64,000 nt of DNA from Desulfosporosinus fructosivorans (lineage in GTDB: Bacteria; Bacillota; Desulfitobacteriia; Desulfitobacteriales; Desulfitobacteriaceae). The number at the start of each line of letters is the position of its first letter. The first letter of the stretch is position 1. Where the stretch lies: contig NZ_SPQQ01000001.1 in NCBI RefSeq assembly GCF_004766045.1, positions 124,001 through 188,000 on the forward strand. Direction: 5' to 3'. The notes under the pieces are model-generated. The model made no database searches, had not been told where the DNA came from, and was given only the letters and a program-made list of their open reading frames with translations. Both the position numbers and the translations under genes were made by a program. This document shows positions 43,544 to 52,901 of the stretch, piece by piece.

Positions 43544-44398
43544 ATGTTGTTAGATTTTAACAAAGCCAAAAGAGGTGCGAATCCGGATTCTGAGTTTTCA
43601 AAGAAGGATACCATTGAAGAAAACCAAATGGAGCAGAATTTTGAAGAAAAGTTATTTGAACCACAACCATCCGCAGTTAATGAAGGTCGAGTCAGCATCC
43701 AACTTACAAGCGTTTCGCCTGCTGATGGGGCACTATTGGTAGGTTTTTTTATTAGCAATGGATATAGCCAGAGATTAAAGTTTAAGAGATTGCCTTTAGT
43801 CTTAATAGATTCAGATAGGAAAGTTCTAGCGCGGCAAACGTTTGGCGGAGAGATTGTAGGTAAGGTTGTTGCTGGTTCGGAAAAGGCCTGCGTTGTTCGC
43901 TTTCATCCAGATAATATTTATTCTCAAGATATTCCTGAAGGATGTCAGGTATGCTTTGACGTAGAAGCTAAAGGTAAAGCTAAAGGTAAAGCTAAAGGTA
44001 AAGCTAAAGCTCCCCAAAGCATTGAATTTAAATATCAGACGTTGCCTGAGAATTTACCAGTAAGCCAACAGCAAGATCTAGAACGGATCTTAGCGAAACT
44101 TCCACCGATGAAGCCAGGTGAGGTGAATTTCTCACCACTTTGTGCAAAGATTACAACTCAAAACGATCTGCTAACTACTGTAATAATCAGAAATTCCACA
44201 GATAAGCCAATAGATTTTGAGCAAATACCTTTAGTTGTTTTTGATGCTAATCAGGAAGAGATAGCTCGTGGGCAATTCGATGTCAAGAGCTTAGCTATTG
44301 AACCATATAAGGCTATATTGTGGACATTTGACTTTGGCCAGGTTATACAAGATAGAGATATCGATTTATTAAGTTGGCATGTCAGTGTCGTAAAATGA
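43544..44398 (+). CDS. SLAP-domain (S-layer assembly) protein with two SLAP repeats
   Basis: The 284-residue cytoplasmic-looking protein has no signal peptide. It contains two related domains, about 48-138 and 190-284. Each has S-x-x-x-x-D/N-x-L-L-x-x-x-x-I-x-N-x-x, then F-x-x-[IL]-P-L-V-x-x-D-x-x-x-x-x-[LI]-A-R and a late W/F-F motif. This matches the SLAP duplicated domain of accessory-Sec S-layer assembly proteins. A basic AKGKAKGKAKGKAKA linker separates them. No secA2 or secY2 gene is in the window. GGAGGATAT precedes ATG 43544. It probably assists export of the S-layer protein. Confidence 0.75.
   Translation: MLLDFNKAKRGANPDSEFSKKDTIEENQMEQNFEEKLFEPQPSAVNEGRVSIQLTSVSPADGALLVGFFISNGYSQRLKFKRLPLVLIDSDRKVLARQTFGGEIVGKVVAGSEKACVVRFHPDNIYSQDIPEGCQVCFDVEAKGKAKGKAKGKAKAPQSIEFKYQTLPENLPVSQQQDLERILAKLPPMKPGEVNFSPLCAKITTQNDLLTTVIIRNSTDKPIDFEQIPLVVFDANQEEIARGQFDVKSLAIEPYKAILWTFDFGQVIQDRDIDLLSWHVSVVK
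43967..44011 (+). repeat. 12-bp tandem repeat encoding AKGK
   Basis: GCTAAAGGTAAA occurs three times exactly from 43967, followed by GCTAAAGCT. It encodes a lysine-rich linker between the two SLAP domains, and copy-number change would keep the frame. Confidence 0.95.
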
Positions 44399-44739
44399 TG
44401 TACTAAATTTAGGACATCATGATTGAACCGTTTTGGTTATATTGTAGACACCTCACGTTCCGACAAACGGACGTGAGGCTATTTCTATTCATCGAACAAA
44501 GTAGTGTGAGATTGTAATTTGGAGATATATTTTTAATAGGAAATTCAGAAACATATGGAGAATTTAGCAGACGTTCGCAATACCTGCTTAGAGGATGGCA
44601 GATTAGACAGAACGGTTCAGTTCTACGTAACTGACGTAACTCATTCAAACAAGTCTCATGTAGTAGCTTTGTAACTTTACATTTGAGATTGTATCTGTTA
44701 AACTCACCCTAGAACTGGATAGGAAGGGGGAAGCATACA
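44399..44739. other. Intergenic region with one hairpin
   Basis: CCTCACGT and ACGTGAGG (44451-44478) form a stem with a partly complementary loop followed by CTATTTCTATT, probably the SLAP gene terminator. The remaining 260 bp show no convincing gene; a 79-codon minus-strand frame lacks a ribosome site and family resemblance. Confidence 0.5.
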
Positions 44740-45141
44740 ATGTCTAAGCATAAATGGTTACCGATTATAGGTGTTATAACGATACTGTTCTTGATAACAG
44801 GTTGTTCGGGGTTTAAATCAACTCAGGATAAGAACACTCCCAATTCAGGAACGGAATCGAAAGAAGTCAAACCTCAATCGACTACTAAATTAGAAACTGA
44901 TGCTGATCTAACCAAACAGCTGGAAGCAGAAAAGGGAATCGAAAAGGTAATGGTTCAAGTGGTAGAAGGAGAACAACGTTCTGTGAACGTGGATATTGCA
45001 ATTAATAATGAGCAGGAACTGTCGGCAGACGAAGTTATCAATAAATACAGTGCGGTTATTAAAGAGAAATATCCCGATAGAACTATTGATATCATTGTTG
45101 TCAAAGATGGGAAAAAGTTAAAGCAGGTTACATTGAAATAA
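44740..45141 (+). CDS. Small lipoprotein
   Basis: The 133-residue protein has a lipoprotein signal peptide with lipobox LITGC, so Cys22 is the likely lipidated residue. A serine/threonine-rich polar linker follows. The rest forms one small domain (EKGIEKVMVQVVEGEQRSVNVDIAINNEQELSADEVINKYSAVIKEKYP). It resembles small secreted sporulation or envelope lipoproteins, but I cannot name the family. GGAAGGGGGAAG precedes the ATG. It has its own terminator at 45155. Confidence 0.75.
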   Translation: MSKHKWLPIIGVITILFLITGCSGFKSTQDKNTPNSGTESKEVKPQSTTKLETDADLTKQLEAEKGIEKVMVQVVEGEQRSVNVDIAINNEQELSADEVINKYSAVIKEKYPDRTIDIIVVKDGKKLKQVTLK

Positions 45142-45154
45142 ATGACACTTAAAC

Positions 45155-45195
45155 AAATGAGTCTTTCGCCTATAAATGTGGCGAAGGGCTCTTTT
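45155..45195. terminator. AAAGAGTCTTTCG-family terminator
   Basis: AAATGAGTCTTTCGCC pairs with GGCGAAGGGCTCTTTT around a loop of 9 bases. It follows the lipoprotein stop by 14 bp. Confidence 0.8.
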
Positions 45196-45281
45196 GCAGC
45201 TCATAGTAATAGCTTATAATAGAACAAGAGAGACGGCAATTCGTGCTAGTTGGGGATGACATTGCGAAAAGGGGAATTAGC

Positions 45282-45500
45282 GTGTTTTTTGGATTGAAGT
45301 TCAAGGATAAGAAAACAATTAAGGAGCTTCGAAAAAATCGAAACCTAACAGCTAAAGAACTAGCTGACAAACTTAAATTAGATACAGTGGATATCCTGAA
45401 GATCGATGATCAAAGGCTGAAAGACCTACCAGAACCGCTGAAAGCTAAACTCCTACCGATTCTAAGGGGAGACTACATGGACAATATGACATGGCTTTAA
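45282..45500 (+). CDS. Small helix-turn-helix protein
   Basis: The 72-residue protein reads MFFGLKFKDKKTIKELRKNRNLTAKELADKLKLDTVDILKID. The ELRKNRNLTAKELADKLKLDTVDILKID stretch resembles the first helices of XRE/Cro-type DNA-binding domains. It is too short for a full effector domain. GTG 45282 is chosen for AAGGGG eight bases upstream; the GTG at 45243 lacks one. Its target is unknown; it may regulate the neighbouring TolC-like or lipoprotein genes. Confidence 0.65.
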   Translation: MFFGLKFKDKKTIKELRKNRNLTAKELADKLKLDTVDILKIDDQRLKDLPEPLKAKLLPILRGDYMDNMTWL

Positions 45501-45610
45501 ACATACATGAGTGAATTCAGTGAGCCATTGGATTACCTCTAATTACATTTGACATCAGAAAAATTGTGAACTACAATAAGCACATAGGTTTTAAGAGAGG
45601 GAGATTACAT

Positions 45611-46816
45611 ATGAAAAAAATAGTCGGAGCATCATTATTGTCAACTATGTTACTTTTAGGGCAACCTATTATGGCTTTCGCTGACATTGACACCACCACC
45701 ACCACCACAGATGGCACCACAGCCACCACAGATTCGAAAACAATTAACTTCGGAGATATTGGAAGTATTATCGCTGAACAGAATATTGAGGCTCACATTA
45801 ATGTCAACAAAAGACTGCAAAGTAAGCTTAGTTCCACAGATCTTAAAAAGACTATTAGAGAGCTTGAGGATGACTTAGAAGATGTTAATGATCAAAGGGA
45901 TTCAGCTGATTTTGCTGAGATTATTCAATTAGGTGCAGAAAAACGAGTTTTACTTGCTAATATCAAGCTAGCAGAGAGAAATATCATTGATCAACCTACC
46001 TTGGAAGCGATGGCTGATCTGCAGGCTTCGATGAGTGATGATTCTCAGACACGTTTCGCAGAAAGTATATTTGTTGCTTATAATCAATTGAATCTAAATT
46101 CCGCAGACATTTCTCTGTCAATAAAGACTCTTGAAGACCAACTGACCACTTTGCAATTGCAAGAGAGTCTGGGTATGATAACCTATAATGCTATGAATGA
46201 TCTAAAAACTAAGATAGTTGATCTGCAGACCAACCTTGAAAGTATTGAATTCCAGCGGGAATCTCTGGAGAGTCAATTGAAAAATGTGCTCAACGATCAG
46301 GAGAATACCTTAGTCATCGGGAGTATTCCTATTGTAGATCAGGAATTAATCATTGAAGATGAAGATGCCGATCTTAAAATGGCTCAGGAGAATAGTTATG
46401 CTATAAAATTGCAGGAACAACAGATTGTGATCCTACAATCCGCTCTTGCGAGTGCTCAAAAGGATCATGGTGGCTCGTCGAAAGAGTATAAATCGACAAA
46501 TTATGAGCTGGAGAATGCAACCCTAGAGCTTGCACAGCTGAAAGATACCTTGAGATTAAATTATAATTCGATGCTCGACGACATCACCAAGAAGCAGAGT
46601 GATCTTCGACTAGCCGAGCAGACCCTTGCGGATAAAAAAGTGGCCCTGACTGAGGCTCAAATAAGGATGAGTTTAGGTATGCTTTCAAAGTTGGACATGG
46701 ATAGTGCATTTACGAATTATCAGGTTCAAGAGGATGCAGTGAAGACAAAGCAGATCGAACTATTTAACGCAAAAAACAGTTATGAATGGTTTTTGAAAGG
46801 TATGCCTCAGGCGTAA
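45611..46816 (+). CDS. TolC-family-like secreted coiled-coil protein
   Basis: The 401-residue protein has a signal peptide (1-26), a threonine-rich stretch (TTTTTTDGTTATTD) and two long helical halves, each with heptad patterns. The repeated halves and the phrase RLAEQTLADKKVALTEAQIRMSLGMLSKLDMDSAFTNYQVQEDAVKTKQIELFNAKNSY match the TolC/outer-membrane-efflux family. In a cell without an outer membrane it may be a wall or S-layer-associated channel partner. RND efflux genes lie 8 kb downstream. ATG 45611 has GAGAGGGAG upstream. Confidence 0.75.
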   Translation: MKKIVGASLLSTMLLLGQPIMAFADIDTTTTTTDGTTATTDSKTINFGDIGSIIAEQNIEAHINVNKRLQSKLSSTDLKKTIRELEDDLEDVNDQRDSADFAEIIQLGAEKRVLLANIKLAERNIIDQPTLEAMADLQASMSDDSQTRFAESIFVAYNQLNLNSADISLSIKTLEDQLTTLQLQESLGMITYNAMNDLKTKIVDLQTNLESIEFQRESLESQLKNVLNDQENTLVIGSIPIVDQELIIEDEDADLKMAQENSYAIKLQEQQIVILQSALASAQKDHGGSSKEYKSTNYELENATLELAQLKDTLRLNYNSMLDDITKKQSDLRLAEQTLADKKVALTEAQIRMSLGMLSKLDMDSAFTNYQVQEDAVKTKQIELFNAKNSYEWFLKGMPQA

Positions 46817-46890
46817 AATTGTCCACGGGTCCACCGACCCGGAACTAGCACCTTTGGACACTAGACAAAGGGAAACTATTGTGATTAATC

Positions 46891-46935
46891 AAAAAGAGTC
46901 TTTCGTCTTCAAAATGAAGGCGAAAGACTCTTTTT
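46891..46935. terminator. AAAGAGTCTTTCG-family terminator
   Basis: Perfect 15-bp arms (AAAAAGAGTCTTTCG and complement, 46921-46935) surround a 15-base loop. Poly-A and poly-T flanks let it serve both the TolC-like gene and the convergent CWB2/LRR gene. Like the copy at 42763 it is preceded by GGAAACTATTGTGATTA-type sequence. Confidence 0.88.
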
Positions 46936-46968
46936 ATAGGCAAAAGTTCGTTGAAATCCCGACAATGT

Positions 46969-48879
46969 TTACAAACTAAAATCCTTCTTTTTTAGATTCT
47001 TATAATATGATCTTACTGGGCTATAATCGGGCGTATAATTATCGTCATCTGATTCGGGCTCGTTATCGTCTAAATAAAGCGTGGTTAAGTTTATGAAATC
47101 TTTTAGTACTGTAAAATCTTCAATATAATTATCGGATAGGTCAAGATATGTGAGGGATGTTAAACCTTTTAATGCTTTGATATCCGTGAGCTCAGTATGA
47201 CTCAATTTCAAGGTATTAAGCTGGGTCAGCTTTGTAAGGTTAGGAATCTTAGTTATGGTATTATTGGTGAGTTCGAGGGTTCTTAAGTTCGTTAAGTACT
47301 CCAAGCCAGTCAAGTCTTCGATCCCTGAACGTTTTGAGATCAAGATGGTAATATCAAGAACATCACTCCTATAGATTGCCTCAGATCGGCTTTTCCCGCA
47401 CTTTTTGCCGATAACGTATTTTAATCTTTCATCAGGAAAATCTATTTTGGCATCTTCAGACACTTTTAGGGTTAAAGTTGCAGTTTGGGTTAAGCCCTCA
47501 ACCTTGCCTTGGAAGGTATAACTGCCGACCTTATTTAAAGTGACAATATTGCTGCTCCAAGTAACAGGAAAAGTGCTTACGGTACCACCGCTCATGGTTG
47601 CGTCAACTGTATCGGGAAGACTATAGGAGTCACCAAGAATTATTTCAGCAGAAATAGGAAGGATTTTCGAGACGATTGGATCGATCGTCAAGTTCAGGTA
47701 AACATGACCACTATAACCTTTTATCGTTCCTTCGAATTTATAGGTCCCCGCATGGAGGGTATTCACTGAGGAAAGACTCCAGGTCACAGGGACTTCCGCG
47801 GTTAAACCATCCGTCTTTGTAACGATTACGGTCTTAGGGGGATCGTATTTTTGCTTTTCTTGTACACTGTCCTTAACATTAGAAACCGAGTCGATCCTAG
47901 CGGGTAGTTCCTTGAGCGTCGAATCAATCGACTCATTGATCACACTATTTCCGCCTAAGATGTTGAATTCAGAAATAATGTTTGAGCGAATGAAGGCAAT
48001 TGCTGAGTTCGGAATGGTGTCACGTTTAGATAGGATAAGGGCGTGTTTCCCCTTTTGAGCTAAAGCCGAAGCGGCAAGCGCATCTGGAAAGTACTCACCA
48101 GTGGCAATATAAATTGTGTCTAAATCGAGATCACTAGCAAATCGTTTGATAAGGTTGATATTCCTTTCGTAAGGGTCAGAACCACTAATAACTTCGCTAT
48201 TAGGAAATTGGTTGACCACATTGTCACTTATTTCGGAATAGCCCTTGACGATGTAACTATTGGCGATTTTGGTTTTATTCTTACTCAAGAAATCTTTTTG
48301 TATTTTAGTAAGTTCATCCCGGGGAACCAGAATGATTGGCATTTCTTTTGCCGCTGCTATAGGGGCTATGGACAGAGCGTCCGGAAAATCAAGACCGGTT
48401 GTTACGAACACTCCCTTGGTGATACCGACTTCTTGGGCTATTTTTAAGGACGTTTCATAACAATCCTGACCAGCTAGCCGTACAGAGGTAATGCTCATCG
48501 AGGAAAGTTTCATTTCCACAGCCTTGGAGACGACAGCAGTGCCACCGACAATGAAGACCTTTTTAACATTAAGGCGTTTTAATTCTTGGGCTGTATCTTC
48601 ATTCAGACTATAGGAGTCGGTCAATAGAATTGGAGCATTGTACTTATGCGCCAATGGTCCAGCACTTAAGGCATCTGGAAAGTTTTCTCCGTAGGCAAGA
48701 ATGGCAGTAGCTGCTCCGTCGGGCCAGCCACTTTGACTAATGGCAACAGTCGTTTGATAGCGGTCATTGCCTGCAATGCGGTTAATAGATGTAGAAGCGT
48801 TAACCATTGGCGTGTCGGCGAATATCAGAAGATTAACCAGAATAAAAACTAAAAAAAAGTATTTTTTTATAAATGTCAC
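46969..48879 (-). CDS. Surface protein with CWB2 modules, Ig-like domains and leucine-rich repeats
   Basis: The 636-residue protein has a signal peptide (1-28) and three CWB2 modules (about 30-325; PILLTD, PIILVP, ALILSK). Two Big_4-type Ig-like domains follow (about 345-490, each with VTWSxxxVxxLxxxGxYxFxGxxxG), then about four leucine-rich repeats (about 520-615, LTSLTYLDLSDNYIEDF pattern) and an acidic tail. This resembles internalin-like surface proteins that bind partner proteins or glycans. The GTG start at 48879 follows AAAGGAGGA at ideal distance. Confidence 0.88.
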   Translation of the reverse strand: MTFIKKYFFLVFILVNLLIFADTPMVNASTSINRIAGNDRYQTTVAISQSGWPDGAATAILAYGENFPDALSAGPLAHKYNAPILLTDSYSLNEDTAQELKRLNVKKVFIVGGTAVVSKAVEMKLSSMSITSVRLAGQDCYETSLKIAQEVGITKGVFVTTGLDFPDALSIAPIAAAKEMPIILVPRDELTKIQKDFLSKNKTKIANSYIVKGYSEISDNVVNQFPNSEVISGSDPYERNINLIKRFASDLDLDTIYIATGEYFPDALAASALAQKGKHALILSKRDTIPNSAIAFIRSNIISEFNILGGNSVINESIDSTLKELPARIDSVSNVKDSVQEKQKYDPPKTVIVTKTDGLTAEVPVTWSLSSVNTLHAGTYKFEGTIKGYSGHVYLNLTIDPIVSKILPISAEIILGDSYSLPDTVDATMSGGTVSTFPVTWSSNIVTLNKVGSYTFQGKVEGLTQTATLTLKVSEDAKIDFPDERLKYVIGKKCGKSRSEAIYRSDVLDITILISKRSGIEDLTGLEYLTNLRTLELTNNTITKIPNLTKLTQLNTLKLSHTELTDIKALKGLTSLTYLDLSDNYIEDFTVLKDFINLTTLYLDDNEPESDDDNYTPDYSPVRSYYKNLKKKDFSL

Positions 48880-49077
48880 GTAAACTCCTCCTTTACCGTA
48901 TATTTCTAGAATTATTGACAGAAATCCTTCTTTCTGTTAAAGAAATCCTCATTTCTGCTTAGAATTAAGAACAAATTCCCTGGAGAATTTTCTAAGCAAG
49001 GCAAAGGTAAATCCAGTAGCGTGTCGAATCTTAACTAGAGTAGAATTTGTAACTCTAGAGGGGAGACTATAGACAAG

Positions 49078-50751
49078 ATGCCTACAAGATTTTTAAGAAA
49101 AAAAGCAGTCGGTCATATACTTCTAAACCTTATGTTGGTCTTAACACTATTGCTGAGTACTTCGACGTCGGTCCTGGCCGCGAATGTCAATGTTTTGCCA
49201 GAAATCCGTACGTTACTTCAAAATCTATATGTGGACCCTGTTTCAGCTGAGGTATTAAACGCCCCGACCGTGGACGAGACGCTGGAACGGCTGGGAGATC
49301 CACACACCATGTATTTCTCTCCGGAGGAATATCAGGAATTTCTGGGGAGTATAGATATGCACTTTACTGGGATCGGAATCCATATTAATATGGAGGAGGA
49401 CGGCGTGAGAGTGGTATCTGTCATTTCTGGTTCGCCAGCTGAGGAGGCCGGACTGAAGGCAGGAGATTTGATTGTGCGGGCAGCCGGGAAATCGCTGGCA
49501 GGGCTATCTTCGAATGAAGCAGTGAACATCCTGCGCGGTCTTGAGGGCAGTACGGTTCAGATTAGTGTGCAGCAAGGAATCGTGACCAAAAAATTGAGCG
49601 TTGAACGTAGGGAGATTTCAGAACCTACTGTGACAGGAGACGTACTAGACGGACATATCGGCTATCTAGATCTGAATTCCTTTGGAAGTGATACAGCGAC
49701 GGAATTCGAAATGGTGGTCAATCGTATAAGAGGCCAAAATGTCGATAGCTGGATTGTGGATTTACGAGATAATGGGGGCGGATATTTAAGTTCTGCCTTT
49801 GACTTGGCGGGCTATTTCATCGGACCAAATGATATCGTTAGCATCAAAGACCGCACAGGTACTGTTAAGCAGTATAAGGCACAAGATCACGGCTTTATTC
49901 TGAACCAACCGGTTATTTTTTTAACTAATGAAAACAGCGCCAGTGCTTCAGAACTTTTAGCAGCTGCTGTTAAAGATCATCAAAAGGGGAAACTCGTAGG
50001 AACCACTACTTATGGAAAGGGGACGGTCCAGAGTATGTTCACTCTTGCGAACAAGGGTGTACTGAAAATGACGATTGACCGATTTTACTCCCCGTTTGGA
50101 CATGAAATCAATAAGGTTGGGGTTACTCCCGATGTGGAAATAAAGCAGGCGGACTCACTAAAGGCAGCCGAATTGATGTTATCCGACGCAACGGAGGCCC
50201 TTGTCAAAGGTAGAACGACAGCTTATTGGGAGGCCTGGGGGGAACTTGCGAACTCAGTGAACTCGTTGCCCACCGATCAACCATCAGATCGTTATGCGCG
50301 TTATTATCCAAGTTATCTTAAGGTTAGTGAATTGTCGTCGATACCCCTCGATAAGAAGTTCACAGTGCTCTTTAACGGTGCAGTCGATTGGCAAAGTGTC
50401 AATAGTACCAGTCTTGAACTGATTGACAGCGCTACGGGTGAAAGAATACCTACAAAGATAGAAACCCTTGGGATATCCGAGGCGCAAGTAATTCCGAACG
50501 TGGCCTTGAATCCGAATACAACCTATTGGCTAATCATCCACCCGACAATTCATGACGTTAAAGGTGTGGGCATGACTGAAGGCGCCGTGGCGGTCGCCCA
50601 TACCATCGAAGGGACTGAAGGTGCGGGTACTTCGAAGATTCAATCCATTGAGATTCAAGGAAAAGCGAGTAATTCACACCTGACGGGCCTCCGAGATCCG
50701 GATTATGGTTGGGCTCTGTGGGATTTAGAGGAGAAGGTAAAGGGAAACTAG
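49078..50751 (+). CDS. S41-family C-terminal processing peptidase with PDZ domain
   Basis: The 557-residue secreted protease has a signal peptide (1-35) and a PDZ domain (about 90-175, IGIHINMEEDGVRVVSVISGSPAEEAGLKAGD). The S41 catalytic domain (about 195-365) has the Ser in NENSASASELLAAAV and the Lys in TYGKGTVQ. A C-terminal Ig-like Big_5-type domain (about 410-520, LDKKFTVLFNGAVDWQSVN) is unusual for CtpA and could bind the surface layer. It probably processes exported or surface proteins. The ATG has GAGGGGA about 13 bases upstream, a long spacing. Confidence 0.92.
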   Translation: MPTRFLRKKAVGHILLNLMLVLTLLLSTSTSVLAANVNVLPEIRTLLQNLYVDPVSAEVLNAPTVDETLERLGDPHTMYFSPEEYQEFLGSIDMHFTGIGIHINMEEDGVRVVSVISGSPAEEAGLKAGDLIVRAAGKSLAGLSSNEAVNILRGLEGSTVQISVQQGIVTKKLSVERREISEPTVTGDVLDGHIGYLDLNSFGSDTATEFEMVVNRIRGQNVDSWIVDLRDNGGGYLSSAFDLAGYFIGPNDIVSIKDRTGTVKQYKAQDHGFILNQPVIFLTNENSASASELLAAAVKDHQKGKLVGTTTYGKGTVQSMFTLANKGVLKMTIDRFYSPFGHEINKVGVTPDVEIKQADSLKAAELMLSDATEALVKGRTTAYWEAWGELANSVNSLPTDQPSDRYARYYPSYLKVSELSSIPLDKKFTVLFNGAVDWQSVNSTSLELIDSATGERIPTKIETLGISEAQVIPNVALNPNTTYWLIIHPTIHDVKGVGMTEGAVAVAHTIEGTEGAGTSKIQSIEIQGKASNSHLTGLRDPDYGWALWDLEEKVKGN

Positions 50752-50762
50752 TCTGTCAAAAC

Positions 50763-50803
50763 AAAAAGTGTCTTTCGCCTTTAATAGGGCGAGAGGCCTT
50801 TTT
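50763..50803. terminator. AAAGAGTCTTTCG-family terminator
   Basis: AAAAAGTGTCTTTCGCC pairs with GGGCGAGAGGCCTTTTT around a 7-base loop with few mismatches. It follows the S41 protease by 12 bp. Confidence 0.78.
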
Positions 50804-51040
50804 GATTTTTACGTTGCAAGGGGGATTAATTAATATATATAGTGTATAAATGTATAATAGTGTGTTATAATATATAGTTGGGTGCCACAAGCGTCTTTTG
50901 CCTCGTTGGCGAGACTCACGCGCGATCGCGAGATAGTCTGTTTCCGCAGTGATAGAAACTTTTTCTGCGCAGGTTATAGATAGAGACGCATTTGGAAAAC
51001 TTAATAATATAACAACATAAAAAAAGGAGTATGAAAAAAA
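50804..51040 (+). promoter_or_regulatory. Promoter and leader region of the DEAD-box helicase gene
   Basis: An A/T-rich stretch at 50825-50880 carries TATAAT boxes at 50853 and 50866. A leader of about 150 bases with GC-rich patches follows (GCGCGATCGCGAG near 50930). Long leaders are usual for cold-induced RNA helicase genes; regulation here is inferred. The ribosome site AAGGAG lies at 51024-51029. Confidence 0.45.
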
Positions 51041-52519
51041 TTGGCAACATTTACAGATTTGGGATTAAGTGAACCGGTTATTCGTTCAATCATCAACATG
51101 GGGTTTGAAGAAACAACCCCAATTCAAGAAAAGACTATTCCTACAGCAATGCAAGGACGGGACCTCATCGGACAGGCTCAAACTGGTACAGGGAAAACAG
51201 CGGCTTACGGTATTCCCTTAATTGAGAGAATCCTTGAGCATGCCGAACAAGTTCAAGGGATTGTTTTGGCTCCTACGCGGGAACTCGCGGTTCAGGTGGC
51301 TGAGGAATTAAACAAGATTGGGCAATACAAGCGGATTCATGCTTTGCCCATTTATGGTGGACAAGGAATCGACTGGCAGATCAGGGCACTGAAGAAACGC
51401 CCTCACATTATTGTAGCTACACCAGGACGTCTGATGGACCATATGAGGAGAAAGACAATTCGCCTTAATGATATTAAAATCCTTGTTTTGGATGAAGCAG
51501 ATGAAATGCTGAACATGGGCTTTTTGGACGATATCGAAACGATTCTCAAGGAAATTCCCGAGGAACGTCAGACCTTGCTCTTTTCGGCGACTATGCCGAG
51601 ACAGATCCAAAATATTGCTCAGCGGTTTATGAAAGAACCGGAACTGATCAGTATTAAGGCAATGGGAGTCACAGTGTCGGATACAGAGCAACATTATGTT
51701 GAAGTATCAGAACGGCTAAAATTCGATGTCCTATCACGTATTTTAGACATCCAATCACCGGACTTGGCCATTGTTTTTGCTAGAACTAAGCGTCGCGTGG
51801 ACGAACTTTCTGAGGCCTTGAGCAAGCGTGGTTATTCTGCAGAAGGAATTCACGGAGACTTGACCCAGAGCAAGCGAGACAGTGTTTTGCGTCAGTTTAA
51901 AGATGGAACGATCGAAGTCTTAGTTGCTACTGATGTGGCGGCACGGGGCTTAGATATCAGTGGAGTGACCCACGTCTTTAACTTTGATATCCCACAAGAT
52001 CCGGAAAGTTATGTCCATCGGGTCGGCCGAACGGGTCGTGCTGGAAAATCAGGTCTAGCTATTACGTTAGTAACACCGCGTGAGATGGGTATGCTTAGAC
52101 TCATTGAACAGGTTATTAAGCGGAGGATTGTACGGAAGCCTATTCCGACAATCATTGAAGCAGTTGAGGGTCAACAACGCTTGACTATGAATGAAATCTT
52201 ACGCGTACTCGCTGAAGAGGATATTGAAAAATATAAAGGAGTAGCAGAAGAGTTATTGGCTGAAAACGACTCAGTAACCCTTCTATCGGCTGCTTTGAAA
52301 ATCATAACCAAGGAACCAGAAGCTGTTGAAGTTCGTTTGACCGAATCTGCACCTATGCGGGGACGAAGCATGGGCAACAATGTAAGACCTCAACAGGGGA
52401 ATTACAATCGAGACGGCTATGGACAGAAGACGGACACTTGGGCTCGACGCAAAGGCAATGATGTGCGTGGAGGCGCTGCCGGAGCACAACGGGGTAGAGA
52501 TAATAAGAGAAACGGATAA
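51041..52519 (+). CDS. DEAD-box ATP-dependent RNA helicase (CshA/DeaD type)
   Basis: The 492-residue cytoplasmic helicase shows the motifs in order: Q motif ([13 protein letters not shown]), [68 protein letters not shown] and [12 protein letters not shown] basic RG-rich tail (RGRSMGNN...[17 protein letters not shown]) can bind RNA. It likely unwinds mRNA and rRNA structures and works with RNA decay enzymes. The start is TTG at 51041 with AAGGAG 11 bases ahead; the ATG at 51031 is out of frame. Confidence 0.95.
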   Translation: MATFTDLGLSEPVIRSIINMGFEETTPIQEKTIPTAMQGRDLIGQAQTGTGKTAAYGIPLIERILEHAEQVQGIVLAPTRELAVQVAEELNKIGQYKRIHALPIYGGQGIDWQIRALKKRPHIIVATPGRLMDHMRRKTIRLNDIKILVLDEADEMLNMGFLDDIETILKEIPEERQTLLFSATMPRQIQNIAQRFMKEPELISIKAMGVTVSDTEQHYVEVSERLKFDVLSRILDIQSPDLAIVFARTKRRVDELSEALSKRGYSAEGIHGDLTQSKRDSVLRQFKDGTIEVLVATDVAARGLDISGVTHVFNFDIPQDPESYVHRVGRTGRAGKSGLAITLVTPREMGMLRLIEQVIKRRIVRKPIPTIIEAVEGQQRLTMNEILRVLAEEDIEKYKGVAEELLAENDSVTLLSAALKIITKEPEAVEVRLTESAPMRGRSMGNNVRPQQGNYNRDGYGQKTDTWARRKGNDVRGGAAGAQRGRDNKRNG

Positions 52520-52562
52520 AAGAACTTGCTTATGAAGTTGCAAACTTCATAAAAGTTCGGTA

Positions 52563-52597
52563 AGAGAAGGTGAGAATGTTCACCTTCTCTTTTTTTT
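52563..52597. terminator. Terminator of the helicase gene
   Basis: AGAGAAGGTGA (52563-52573) pairs with TCACCTTCTCT (52580-52590) and is followed by an unbroken T-run. It is a textbook intrinsic terminator. Confidence 0.92.
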
Positions 52598-52661
52598 AGA
52601 ATTTTCATCTTGAGGAGGTATACTAGAGATGGTATAATTTAGAAGGGTGGAGGGCGGTGAG

Positions 52662-52901
52662 ATGATGGAAAAAGAGATTAAAGAAATGTTCGGGCTTTTA
52701 CTCAAGAGATTTGATGGCATAGAGACAAGACTTGACAGACTAGAGTCAAGACAAGATGAAATATTCTTAGTTGTTAAGGCTATAGAACATAATAATCTAG
52801 TGCATGGGGCCGAAATTGATAATCTAAAGTTTAAGGTAAGTCATACCGAGGGAACGATTAATGCCGTAGGGAATGCAATTACAGCACGGAAGGCGATATA
52901 A
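52662..52901 (+). CDS. Small coiled-coil protein related to the product at 24855
   Basis: The 79-residue protein starts MMEKEIKEMFGLLLKRFDGIETRLDRLESRQDEIF and ends with VSHTEGTINAVGNAITARKAI. Heptads of leucine and isoleucine predict a coiled coil. Its N-terminal pattern, with charged residues after EKEI/EEKI and one short K-FD-x-I-E repeat, recalls the protein at 24855, without the tandem units. The ATG at 52662 (or 52665) has GGAGGG upstream, and GGTATAATTT at 52631 could be its -10 box. Function is unknown. Confidence 0.7.
   Translation: MMEKEIKEMFGLLLKRFDGIETRLDRLESRQDEIFLVVKAIEHNNLVHGAEIDNLKFKVSHTEGTINAVGNAITARKAI

Noticed and set aside
44409..44648. 79-codon minus-strand frame after the SLAP gene
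   Set aside because: No ribosome site and no family resemblance; it overlaps the probable terminator of the SLAP gene.
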